Positions 1 through 8,635 of a stretch of 10,000 nt of DNA are shown in pieces. The translations under genes and the position numbers were made by a program. The notes below the pieces were generated by a model. That model was given only the letters and a program-made list of their open reading frames with translations. It ran no database searches and had not been told where the DNA came from. Numbering within the stretch: position 1 is the first letter of the stretch; each line of letters opens with the position of its first letter. This stretch comes from Prasinococcaceae sp. CCMP 1430 (Eukaryota > Prasinodermophyta > Palmophyllophyceae > Prasinococcales > Prasinococcaceae): the NCBI GenBank assembly GCA_013416795.1, contig RQSC01000008.1, positions 195,996 to 205,995 on the forward strand, read 5' to 3'.

Positions 1-2
1 CG

Positions 3-3000
3 CGCGCTGCGACGGCGACCACGGGCGCCGCGGCGCGCGACCCAGCGCCCGTCGCCGCGCCCGCCGCGTCCGCCTCGCAGGCGGAGGTCGATGACTCGGC
101 GTACGAGGCGGCCGAGCCCGTTGACATCCTGGCCGCGCTGGAGCGCCGCAAGTTCGGGGACGATGCGCTGCCGCTCCTTGAGGCGCTGGAGGCCAAGAAG
201 TGGACGGTCAAGCGCGACGCGCTGCAGGCGGTTAAGGGGGCGTGCAAGGACAACCCGAAGATCGACGGCTCTGGCTCCAACTACTTTGAGCTGTGCCGCC
301 TGATCAAGAAGCTGCTGGGGGATTCAAACGTGGCCATCGTGGTGGAAGCGTCCTCGACGATCACCGCACTCGCGGGCGGCATGCGCGCGGCGTTCGCCCA
401 GCACGCGCGTCAGCTGCTGCCGACCATGATTGACAAGCTGAAGGAGAAGAACACCGGCGTGGGCCGCGCCCTCAAGGAGGCGCTCGCCGTCGTCTCGCTG
501 CACGTGATGCCGCTCGTTGAAGTCGTCGACGACGCCAATCGCGGTTTCGGGCACAAGGTGCCCAAGGTGCGCATGGAGACCGCCAACTGGATCTGCAGCG
601 CCATTGGCGCGGCCGCGCCGGCCGAGGTCGCCAAGGCCCTGCCGGACATCGCCCCAAAGCTGGTCAAGATGGTGAGCGACGCGGACGCCTCGGCGCGCGA
701 GGCCGCGCTCATGGCGCTCGCCGCCGCGCAGCGCGCGGTGCCCCTGGACAAGGCGCTGCAGAAGCACCTCGACAAGCTCGACGCAAAACAGAAGCAAAAG
801 TTCGAGAAGATTCAAGCGACCGCGGGCGGCAGCGTCGACGCGCACGCGGACGCCGGCGGCTCGGGGCGGCCGGCCGCCCCGGGCGCCTCGAATGCAAAGC
901 CCGCTGGCCGGCCCAAGACCGCGCCTGCCAAGACCCCCGGCAAGGCGCGCCCGGCGTCCGCAAAGGCGGGCAGCGCGGCCGGCGCCGCGACGGAGGCAGG
1001 CCCTGCAATGTCGAAGGAGGAAGCCCTGGCCAAGGCGGAGGAGCTCGTAGACGACAAGACGATTGCGAAGCTGAGCTCGACGGACTGGAAGACTCGCGTC
1101 GAAGGCGTGGAGTGCGTGCAGCGCATGGTCGACGCACTCGAGGGCGAGTCTCTCAAGGCCGCCGCCGACCCCATCGTGCACTTGCTGGCGTACCGCGTGT
1201 GCAGCCCCAGCGAGAAAGTGTTCCAGATCACCAAGGCGGCGATCGAGTGCATCGGCGCGCTCGCGCGCCGCGAGGAGTCCGGTTGCTCTCGAGGGCTCGC
1301 GCATGTGGCCGTGAGCGTGCTCGCCCCTCGCATCGCCGACGTCAAGCTCAAGGGCGTGGCGACAGCGGCGTTGGACGCGCTCTGCCAGGCCGTCGGTCCC
1401 GACTTCGTCACCCTTGAGCTCGCGGGCGCCTGCAAGACGAACAAGAATGTGAAGGTAGTCGCCGAGATGCTCTCGTACGTTGCACAGGCGGTGCAGGACT
1501 ACGGGACTGGCGCATTCCCACACGTGTCCAAGGTGGTGGCTCTCGCGAAGGAGTGCCTGCAGATGACTGCCCCCGCCGCCAAGACTGGCGCCAAGAAACT
1601 CTGCCGTGCGCTCTACCGCTGGATGGGCCCGTCCATCCTGTCGCAGCTCGACGGCGTGAAGCCCGCAACGCTGGGCGATGTGAAGGCCGACCTTGCCAAG
1701 GCCGCGCATGAACCAGATTCGGCGCCGGCGAAGAAGGCGCGCAGGGGTGCGAGGAAGCCTAAAGCGCCCCCAAAGGCCGCAGCTGGCGCCACGGCAGCGT
1801 CGTCGACGGCCGACGCGCCAGCCACACCAGGTGCTCCCCAGCCAGAAGTAGACGAGGGCCCGCGGCGAGACGTGTCGTCTCAGCTCGGCCCGATCGTTTC
1901 AGGGCTCGGCAGCGCGCACTGGAAGGAGCGCCAGGCGGCGCTTGAGCGCCTCAAAGGCGTCATCGGTGATGCAAACGGTCGCGTCGCTGCGGCGGGCACG
2001 AACGCCACCTTCGAGGCGCTCAAGCCGGTCCTGGCCGACTCCAACAAAATGCTTATCATTCGCGCGCTCAACCTGCTGGGGGAGCTGGTGAAGGCTGTCG
2101 GCAAGGATGCCTCGAAGGAGGGCCGCTCGTGCATTCGCGCAACCTTCAAGTGCCTGAACGATCCGAAGAGCGCAGTACGCGATGCTGCGGTGCGGTGCCT
2201 CGACTGCTGGGGGGATGCCGTTGGCATCACCCCGCTGCTGGCCTCGATTGCAGTGGGCGCTGCGCGCGTCGCGTCCTCTGGCGCAGTCATTCCTGCGGAG
2301 GGGCGCGCAGCTTCGATGGGTTTCGCCGCGCGGCGCCTGCTAACTGCTGGCGCGGGCAACGTACGCACCAACGACGTTGCCAGTGCGCTCCTCAAGCCCA
2401 CCATCGGCGCCATCGGTGACAAGAATCCGAGCGTGCGCGCTAGCGGCGAGGCTCTGGGCGCGGCACTGGCGGCAGTGTGCGACCACAAGTCGCTCCGCGC
2501 AGCAACGGGGGGCGACAGCGCCCTCGAGAGTGCGCTGGAGAAGATGCTTTCGAAGGCAAGTGGCCCCGGGGACGGAGGCAAGACCCCCGGGCGCCGCCCG
2601 AAGACTCCGGGTGCGAAGCTTCGCACCCCAGGAAGGGGGGGGCGCACGCCAAGGACGGGGCGCACGCCGAAGACGGGCGCGAGGCCCTCCGCCTTGGTGC
2701 CGTCGGGCGCCTTCTTGCTTCCCAGCGACGGCAAGGCGGCGCGGGCGTTGCTTCTGCCGTCGCGAGCCGAGTGGTGCCTCGCGCCCGCCGTCGGTCAGGG
2801 CCATTTCGAGGCTCTTCGCGCCGAAGCGGAGGCGACTGGCGCCGTGCGCGAGGATATGCTCGAGCTCATGTTCTCCCCGAAGGCGAGGGAACGCGCAACA
2901 GCCGCCGCTGCACTGGCAGCCACGGCGACGGCCGGGGGGCTCCTGACGAGCGAGATAGTCGGCGTGGTGGACTTGCTACTGCGGTGGGTCGCTAGCGAGT

Positions 3001-5498
3001 TGCGGGACGATGGCGGCGCCGGCAGCGACTCTGCGGCTGCCCTCTCGGCCCTGTCTGCGATCACCGATGCGGCGTGCGAGCAGAACTACACGCTGAATTC
3101 GGTCGAGGCGGCCGTGATCATGCCGGCGCTCCTCGAGGCGGGTGCGAACGACGAAGCGGTCGCCGAGGGTTGTGAACAGGCGATCTCGTCTCTCTGCCGC
3201 ATCCACCCCACGTCGCGCGTCTTTGGCCTGCTTGCTGAGGGGGCGATGTCGTCGCCCACAGCTGTCGGCAAGGCGCGCGCACTGGCATCCATGAGCGCAA
3301 TCGCGAAACAGATGGGCAAGAGCAGCGCAACGTTTGCGTTCGCCGCGCTGCCCGCGCTGGCGCCGCTCTTGGCAGACCAAGATGCGGCCGTGCGCGGCGC
3401 TGTGCTCGCGTTCTGGGGCCGGGCCTATGGGCTCATCGGCGATGATGTCTGGCAGTACGTAGGAGAGCTGTCGAACCAGCAGGAGGAACTCCTACAGGAC
3501 AAGTTGTCGTGGGTGAAGCGCCAGGCTGAACACGAGGCTGCTGTCGCGGCAAGGTCACCACGGGCCGCGCAGCGGACGACGCCGGCCTTCGCCACGCCGC
3601 TGGGGCTTAAGGCGCACCCGGTGTCGGCTGAGGGCGCGCCCTCGACTCCGAGGCGCCCCGCCAGCGCAGCTGCGACGGCAGAGGATTTCAGCCCCGACTG
3701 GGAACGCGCCATGTCGCTGCTGCAAGCGCAAGGCAGCTCTCAGGTGGTGGAAGGGCTCAAGCTTGCGACGCACACAATGGAGATGGCCGGCCGCATGGAC
3801 GATGTCGTGCTCAGTGCCACCCTCGCCGAAGATGCGGACCTGCTGGTCACGCGCCTGGCCAAAGCGCTCCCAAGCCTCCTCGAGGACGCCGCGTCGTCGC
3901 ACACGTCCCCCCCGGGGCGACAAACGGTTGCTCTCAAGCCGGTGAAGTACCTGCTGAACACGCTGATGAACGCGTTCCAGCTGCCGTGCATCGCCCTGTC
4001 TGTACCCGAACCATCGCTGCGCGTCCTGCTGGCGGCCCTGTTGCACGCACTGCTCGACACCAACCTAACGTCGCTCGCGGAGGGCGTGCAGGTTCTAAAG
4101 GCGCTCAACGTGCTTGTGCTCAAGGTGCTGGAGAACATCGAGCGCTCGGACAGCTTCTGCGCCCTCATCGCACTCCTGCAGCAGCATCGCGGACCCGGTG
4201 CCGCCAGCAAACGTCCCAGTGCCCCCAAGGCCGCAGCGAGCGACACGACTGCGTTCGCGGATCTCGTCGTGCGTTGCCTGGTGAAGCTGACGAAGGCACT
4301 CGGCGCCACCATCGAGGCAGTCGACGTGCCTCGCGTTCTGCTTGCGGTACACGGCTACCTCATGGCTTTCTCCGTGGATGAGCTGCGAAAACTAGCCTCA
4401 ACCAACAGCCGCCCGCTCCGTATGATCAAGACCCTGCTGCACGAGCTCGTACGCGTCAAGGGCGAGGCCATCAACGACTGCCTGACGCTTGTGCCGGGGG
4501 GCAGCTCATGCAACGAGCCTATCGTCGCCCAGTACATCGCACTCAACCTGGCGTCGATGCACCCGGGCTCCGCAACCACGGCGGTGCCCGCGCCCGCGAC
4601 TGCTGCGGTGACGCCTACGAGCAACGCACGGCACTCGCCTACAGCGGACGCTGCGATGGGTGTAGCGCTCTCGGAGAGTTCCCCTAATGTCGCACGTCTG
4701 CCCGCGGGGCGCGCGGCTGCAAAGGCCTCGCCGGCTCCCGCCACTGCGCCATCGGCCGCGGCGGTCCCAGCGTCGCCAGCGCCTGCCGGACTGAAGAGCG
4801 AGCTGGCGAATATCTTCAAGAAGATCGGCAACAAGACCACCACGAGTGAGGGGTTAGAGGAGCTGTACCGGTTCACGCTCGCACACCCGGACGTCGACAT
4901 CACGCCGCATCTGCGCAAGACGAGCGCGGCGTTTAGGCAGTACATCCAGCAAGGGCTGGCGCGAGCGGGGGAGCGCGCGAAACGCGCCGCTGCCGCGGGC
5001 GCCGCTTCGAACGCCAAGCGAGCGGCCGCGGCCGACGTCGTGGCGATGCCATCGACCGCTGCCGCCGCTAAGAGTGCCGCCGACGCCGCCGCGCCCGAAT
5101 CCGTCGCTGCGCTGGCGGGAGGAGACGTGTCTACTGGGGCCGCCAAGTCGACGAGCGCAGCAGAGGGCTACCAGGCTCGCATGGAGGCGCTGCGCTCTGG
5201 CATTGCGAGCGAACAGGCGTCAGCGGGCACGCGCACGCCCGGCACCACAGGGGCTCGGGCAGCGGATGTAGACGCGCTGCGCAAGAGGATGAGAAGGTGC
5301 GTCGCCGCGCGCTTGACCTTTGCCACGGTTTGCAAAAGACCAGCCTGCGACATGGCGCGCTGACCCTCCGTCGCACCTTCGCACGCGCGCAGTCTGGGCG
5401 GCGGTGCACCTGCAACGAGCGCGGCAGTAGACGCGGCGGCCCCGGCGCGCTCCTCGACAGCCGACTTGCGCGCGAGGTTGGCGACGCTCGGCCGGTAG
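3..5498 (+). CDS. XMAP215/MOR1/ch-TOG family microtubule polymerase, 5' partial, two exons seen (3-5296, 5393-5498)
   Basis: This protein family binds tubulin through TOG (HEAT-repeat) domains and speeds growth of microtubule plus ends and spindles. The frame is open from the window edge, so TOG1 and the start codon lie outside; 1799 residues are visible. Domains by nucleotide position: TOG2 about 105-816 (opens with PVDIL and LEAKKW, contains KVPKVRMETANW); TOG3 about 1008-1710 (SSTDWKTRVEGV); TOG4 about 1866-2555 (SAHWKERQAAL); a basic KTPG-type repeat about 2577-2685; TOG5 about 2700-3540 (ending near DDVWQYVGELSNQQ); a conserved C-terminal helical region about 3682-4566 (VKYLLNTLMNAFQ, LKALNVLVLKVLENIERS, KTLLHELV); a second conserved block about 4791-4970 (ELANIFKKIGNK). 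These C-terminal blocks match my recollection of plant MOR1 and animal ch-TOG. Unspliced, the frame ends at 5363 in an unrelated tail. Splicing 5297-5392 gives a C-terminus ending TADLRARLATLGR and a TAG at 5496-5498. Family assignment is very secure; the exon 2 junction is strongly inferred. Confidence 0.95.
5297..5392 (+). other. Intron near the 3' end of the TOG gene (96 bases, phase 2)
   Basis: The donor is AAG|GTGCGT and the acceptor GCGCGCAG|TCT. A CTGAC branch-like site has its A at 5363, 29 bases before the intron end, with no AG in between. Splicing joins AG to T to make a serine codon, reading ALRKRMRSLGGG and continuing to DLRARLATLGR before the stop. The repeated charged-helix pattern on both sides of the junction supports the splice. 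Retention would replace the tail with a Cys/Arg-rich sequence ending at 5363. Confidence 0.87.
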
Positions 5499-5663
5499 CG
5501 CCGACGGAGCATATGACAAACCGTATTAAGAAGCGCTTGGCTCGATATTATTGCGGGGTGCTCGCGCTCTCGCGAGATTCGATTTCGCACCTACACTGAT
5601 GCCGCGTGCGTGTGCCTTCGCTCTGAGGGTCCGTCCAGGAGAGTGTCTTCAATTCCTGACGTC
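5499..5663. other. Convergent intergenic region between TOG and RAD1 genes
   Basis: These 165 bases lie between two stop codons that face each other and hold the 3' untranslated regions of both genes. No AATAAA is seen on either strand. The stretch is less GC-rich than the genes (for example the run around 5541-5553). One short hairpin is present and is listed separately. No coding potential is supported here. Confidence 0.6.
5561..5576. repeat. Short inverted repeat between convergent genes
   Basis: CTCGCG and CGCGAG are exact inverted copies separated by the loop CTCT. The hairpin has a six-base stem and could fold in either transcript's 3' region. It is short enough to occur by chance in GC-rich DNA, so function is uncertain. 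Confidence 0.4.
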
Positions 5664-6898
5664 TCAGATGTCCGCCCCATACTCTTCTGTCTCCTCAGGC
5701 AGCAGCAGATATTGAACGAACGCCGAGGCTCGCCCATCTCCCCCGCCTGCCATCACCCTCTGCACGGCCAGCGTGCCGGTAGCATCGACCTTAATCTTCA
5801 CTAGGGAAGACAACGGCGCCATCGGTGCTTCGTGCTGCACCCCGAAGTGGGACCCACCCTGGTGCCCATAGTACCCATGCGAGCCATGTGTACTGCCACC
5901 GTGCCCCTTGTGCGCATGTTCTGTCGCGGCGCGCAAGAACTGCGCGAGAGCCAACAGCTGTGCGTCAGCGCGCGCGCGCCATTTATTGCGCTCAGGCGCT
6001 TTGCGCCGCGCATGGCCGACGCTCGCACGGTCGTGCGCACCTTGACTTTGTACGTAAACTGCAGCGGGACCCCGACAGCCCACTGCCGAATGGCATCGCC
6101 CGCCAGCTCGATGTTCACGCTCCCGTTGCCCTCGGCCGACAGGATCGCACACGGCGGGGTCGGCAACAGGGCGACGCTGGCGACGCTGGCCACCGCCTCC
6201 AGATCCTCGACCGCGTCGCGGAGCACCGAGGCTTCAACGGCGAAGGCCACGGCGTCCGCCTGAAGTGCGATTGCCTGCGCGCCGTCGTCTGCCGGGTCGA
6301 GCACGTGCGTCCGCATTTCCGCGTCAGTGCAAAGCGCCTCGCTCGCGTCTTCCATGCCAAGGACGAGCGAGTCGTCGACGCCCGGGTACTGCATTGTTAG
6401 CACGCCGTGGCCGCTGCCGGCATCGCCACCGCCGCCACCATACGTGCTGCCGCCGCCTCTGGCTGAGAAGAGCGCCAGCGTGTCGAGGAGCGCGCCCAGC
6501 TGCACGCCTGCGCGCATCGGATCGGGCCAGGGAAGCGCCATGTCAGCTCTCAGCGGCGCAGTCTCTAGGCGGAGCGCCAGAGCACGTTCCGAGCGATCAC
6601 GCTCATTGGCGCGCCGGCGCGAGGTGGCGTGTCACAACGGGGACGCACCGAAAGTGCTCCCTTTGACAGGGCCGATGTACTCGAACGACTCGAAGACCGC
6701 CGCGGAGAGGAACGCGTGCGCTCGCATCGCCTGCGCCTCCGCGACCGACACCGTCATGCCCGCAGACGAGACGAGCACGGTTGCCTGCTGATTGCGCTTC
6801 CACCTCAGCGCCGAAAGCGCGCGCGATAGCTGGTCCGGACCGCCCAGGGAGCACAGCAGCGTCGGCGAGAGCGTGGGCGTCTGCACCGGCTCCGCCAT
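5664..6898 (-). CDS. RAD1: RAD1, checkpoint clamp (9-1-1 complex) subunit; three exons: 6649-6898, 6041-6507, 5664-5939
   Basis: RAD1 forms the PCNA-like RAD9-RAD1-HUS1 ring that is loaded at damaged DNA in the nucleus and activates the ATR/Mec1 checkpoint. The spliced product is 330 residues (human RAD1 is 282). Exon 1 (residues 1-83) holds the first clamp strands and helix: LLCSLGGPDQLSRALSAL, then VAEAQAMRAHAFLSAAVF, which matches the region of human RAD1 containing VENAKCVQANAFI. Exon 2 (84-239) begins at STFGVQLGALLDTLALF, matching human TFRINLTVLLDCLSIF across the splice, and ends FTYKVK. Exon 3 (240-330) ends KIKVDATGTLAVQRVM and FVQYLLLPEE, matching the human SLQYMI and FVEYYCCPDEE strands. 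Extra material: a Gly-rich loop at residues 100-118 and a His/Gly-rich insertion at about 247-280. The start at 6898 was chosen because homology begins a dozen residues later and its context (GGCGATGG) is good, although the frame is open further upstream. Each exon alone looks like an anonymous open frame; the assignment rests on the ordered match of all three. Confidence 0.92.
5940..6040 (-). other. RAD1 intron 2 (101 bases, phase 0)
   Basis: The donor is AAG|GTGCGC and the preferred acceptor is CTCGCGCAG|TTC. The branch-like CGCTGAC has its A at 5965, 25 bases from the intron end. Splicing gives FTYKVK then FLRAATEHA, which aligns without gaps to human RYKISLLKPSTKA. An earlier in-frame AG at 5959-5958 would add six residues (LLALAQ) but lies only about seven bases from the branch site, so it is less likely. 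Confidence 0.82.
6508..6648 (-). other. RAD1 intron 1 (141 bases, phase 1)
   Basis: The donor is TTCG|GTGCGT and the acceptor GATGCGCGCAG|GCG. An AGCTGAC branch-like site has its A at 6543, 35 bases from the intron end, with no intervening AG. The junction creates a glycine codon (G+GC) and restores the RAD1 strand TFGVQLGALLDTL. Without splicing, exon 1 reaches a stop shortly after the donor. Confidence 0.88.
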
Positions 6899-7038
6899 CG
6901 CCGCGCGCACCCGGTCCCGGGGCGCCGCCGCGCCCGCGGGCGATCCGCGCGTCTCGCAGCGGCACCCGCGCCCCCAGGGGTCTAGGCCGCCGACCCCCGA
7001 GGCCCACGCCCGCGGCGCCCGCCGCGCCCGCCGCACCA

Positions 7039-7074
7039 AGCTCGCCCCGCTCACACAGCTCGCCCAGCTCGCCC
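7039..7074. repeat. Three copies of a nine-base repeat upstream of RAD1
   Basis: AGCTCGCCC occurs at 7039-7047, 7057-7065 and 7066-7074, so the last two are in direct tandem and the first is offset by exactly two units. The copies lie 141-176 bases upstream of the RAD1 start codon, in its probable promoter or 5' untranslated region. This could be a small microsatellite expansion or a repeated factor-binding site; the sequence does not decide. Confidence 0.5.
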
Positions 7075-7203
7075 CGTGTCCCGCGCGCTCTGTGGCGGGC
7101 GGGCGCCTCTGCGCGTTTTTCGCCCGCCTCCGCGCGATGCGGTGCCGCGATACCATGCCGCACATGCGGGTACACTCCCAATCCATTTTGATGTGCGCTT
7201 TTT

Positions 7204-7251
7204 GGCGGCGCCGCATTTTGCCGCGCGCTCGTTGACAGCGGCGGCGCCGCC
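7204..7251. promoter_or_regulatory. Duplicated GC palindrome and E2F-like site
   Basis: The palindromic block GGCGGCGCCGC appears at 7204-7214 and again at 7240-7250 (extended to a perfect 12-base palindrome at 7240-7251), a spacing of 36 bases. Between them, TTTGCCGC at 7217-7224 fits the E2F/DP consensus TTTSSCGC, and the first palindrome is preceded by a T tract giving a near-match TTTGGCGG at 7201-7208. E2F sites commonly control S-phase and DNA-repair genes, which would fit RAD1. Function is inferred only. Confidence 0.35.
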
Positions 7252-7486
7252 ACCACTCGCCCGCGGCGCCCGGCGCGCCACACGCCACGCCGGCGACGCG
7301 CGCGCAGCTCCTCCGCCCTCGCTCCGCGACGCCGTGCTTGCACCAGTCCGGCGCAACCCGCCGACGGACTCCTGCCGGCGTGTCGCTCCGCAGTCCTCAC
7401 CGGTCGCTCACGCATCTCAGCAAACAAAGGAGGTGCAGTACGTCACTGCGGGCGCTCTCACGGAGAGAAGGCTGATACGCACATCC

Positions 7487-8412
7487 ATGACCTCCGCGCG
7501 CGCTCTGGCGCCCAAGATGCGCCCCGCCGGCGGCTCTGCCGTGGCCGTCTTCCTCGTGGCAGTACTAGCGACGGTCGCTAAGGGTGCTATTGCGCAGCCA
7601 AGTGGGACGACGAACCGGTACACTGGCTATCTGTTCGACATCTACTGCTGGTTTCTGAACCCCGACGAGCCGTTCCATCGCGCCCTGGACGGCGCGCTGC
7701 TCGAGACGAACCCCGAGGACCACTACTTGCACTGCATGCGAGACGGTCCGTCAGCATTGCTGCCGCTATTATCACTTCGGACGGACGCCATGCCGGCACC
7801 GTGACGGTGCCGATGCTGTGCTACTACTGACTTTAGTACTCGCGAAGGATCACCGTGATGACCATCACTGACACGCCCTACTTCTCGCATTGACGTTCAC
7901 CTGTCACTTGCGGCGTGTGCGACCCGTCCGCGCTGATGCGGCACGCTCCACTTGCACACTGCCGTGCATATTATTACACGCGCTCGGATGCAGTGCCGAT
8001 CTGCCGAGCGAACGGCTACGGGCTCCTAGCAGATGTGGACGGCGACGGGCTCTACGAGTACTGGGCGCGTTTTGATGAGGTTGGCAACGAGCTCACGCTT
8101 GCGTGGCTGGACACCCAAGTCGGAGACTACCAAGGCGTGTTCGTTACCGTCGAGGCGCAGGGAGTCGACGCGGCGCCTGACGCGGATGAGATGCTCTTTT
8201 TGTCCGTGACGGCCTTCAGGCCTGCCGAGCCCGGTGAGCTAGAGGGAGACGTGATTCCGATTGCTGACGACGGCGGCGCACCTCCTTCCCAAGGAGGCGC
8301 GCCGCGCCCAGAGCCGGCGCCTGCTCCCGGCCCAGCGCCGTCCCCTCTCCCTGCCGCCAGCGACGAGGCTGGGGCAGCGATGATGAACGCAAGCTTTGCG
8401 CTCACTGGATGA
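7487..8412 (+). CDS. Secreted protein with DIYCW motif and DxDGDG loop; two exons (7487-7745, 7994-8412)
   Basis: The spliced product is 225 residues. Residues 18-36 form a hydrophobic signal segment (AVAVFLVAVLATVA) with a likely cleavage after AIA before QPSG, so the protein should enter the secretory pathway. The mature N-terminus has RYTGYLFDIYCWFL, then LDGALLETNPEDHYLHCMRD, and across the splice VPICRANGYGLLADVDGDG. Three cysteines (54, 83, 90) are spaced in a way I associate with an unnamed secreted family in algae and other protists. The acidic stretch DVDGDGLYEYW (100-110) resembles DxDGDG calcium-binding loops. The following part alternates like beta strands, and residues about 179-208 are a Pro/Ala/Gly-rich linker. 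The first ATG (7487) is used here; the ATG at 7517 has better context (AAGATG) and would give a more typical signal peptide. I cannot assign a biochemical function. Confidence 0.8.
7746..7993 (+). other. Intron in the secreted-protein gene (248 bases, phase 1)
   Basis: The donor is GACG|GTCCGT and the acceptor GGATGCAG|TGC. Joining G to TG gives valine and reads HCMRDVPICRANGYGLL, restoring a coherent Cys-containing motif. No AG dinucleotide occurs between about 7850 and 7992, an AG-free zone expected upstream of a used acceptor. CTGAC occurs at 7827-7831 and 7868-7872 and CTGAT at 7933-7937, so the branch site is not certain. Without splicing, exon 1 would run to a stop at 7804. Confidence 0.82.
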
Positions 8413-8424
8413 GGCTGGCGACGG

Positions 8425-8442
8425 CGCCGTGACGCCACGGCG
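8425..8442 (+). terminator. Hairpin just downstream of the secreted-protein stop codon
   Basis: CGCCGTG and CACGGCG are perfect inverted copies around the loop ACGC, giving a seven-base GC-rich stem that begins 12 bases after the stop codon. It could fold in the 3' untranslated region. It has no U tract, and eukaryotic genes do not need such terminators, so a role in transcript end formation is only a possibility. Confidence 0.3.
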
Positions 8443-8635
8443 ACGACCACACTAACGACGCTCTGACAGAACCCGGGGGCATCGCGATGGACGGATTCAA
8501 CGGAAGATGTCCCTTTTCCACCCCACACGCTCATAGAACCGACGAGATGCACGCGTGTGCGCGCGCGCGCAAGTACAGTACGTACCGATGACGGCACACG
8601 CAGAGACGACTCGGACACACGACGCGCTCCGTCTA

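Larger units (their letters stand above)
6899..7486. promoter_or_regulatory. Divergent intergenic region between RAD1 and the secreted-protein gene
   Basis: These 588 bases separate two start codons that point away from each other, so the region should hold both promoters and both 5' untranslated regions. It is extremely GC-rich and has no clear TATA box. Several long frames cross it on both strands, but none shows recognisable protein sequence; they reflect the lack of stop codons in GC-rich DNA. Visible structure: a nine-base repeat near 7039-7074, T-rich tracts followed by GC-rich blocks at 7116-7128 and 7199-7224, and a duplicated GGCGGCGCCGC palindrome. Confidence 0.6.

Noticed and set aside
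324-1709. Minus-strand open frame of 461 codons opposite the TOG gene
   Set aside because: It lies wholly antisense to conserved TOG2/TOG3 coding sequence and its translation is Arg/Leu/His-rich with no recognisable motif. Long antisense frames are expected in GC-rich coding DNA.
1880-2734. Minus-strand open frame of 284 codons
   Set aside because: It is antisense to TOG4 and the basic linker, with low-complexity Ala/Pro/Arg translation and no homology I can see.
4355-5146. Minus-strand open frame of 263 codons, Ala-rich
   Set aside because: It is the shadow of the Ala-rich C-terminal part of the TOG protein, which is conserved on the plus strand.
5981-5990. AATAAA on the minus strand as a RAD1 poly(A) signal
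   Set aside because: It lies inside RAD1 intron 2, upstream of the conserved last exon, so it would truncate the protein.
6603-7427. Minus-strand open frame of 274 codons overlapping RAD1 exon 1
   Set aside because: It is in a different frame from RAD1 exon 1, is Gly/Arg/Ala-rich, and crosses the promoter. Exon 1 homology is in the other frame.
7821-7836. Acceptor after CTACTACTGAC at TTTAG in the secreted-protein gene
   Set aside because: The AG is only about six bases from the branch-like A. The downstream sequence has no continuing coding frame, whereas the acceptor at 7993 restores a coherent motif.
7915-7993. Upstream extension of exon 2 of the secreted protein (open frame beginning at 7915)
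   Set aside because: It is open but lies in the AG-free zone, has no acceptor before it, and would interrupt the RDVPIC motif that the splice creates.
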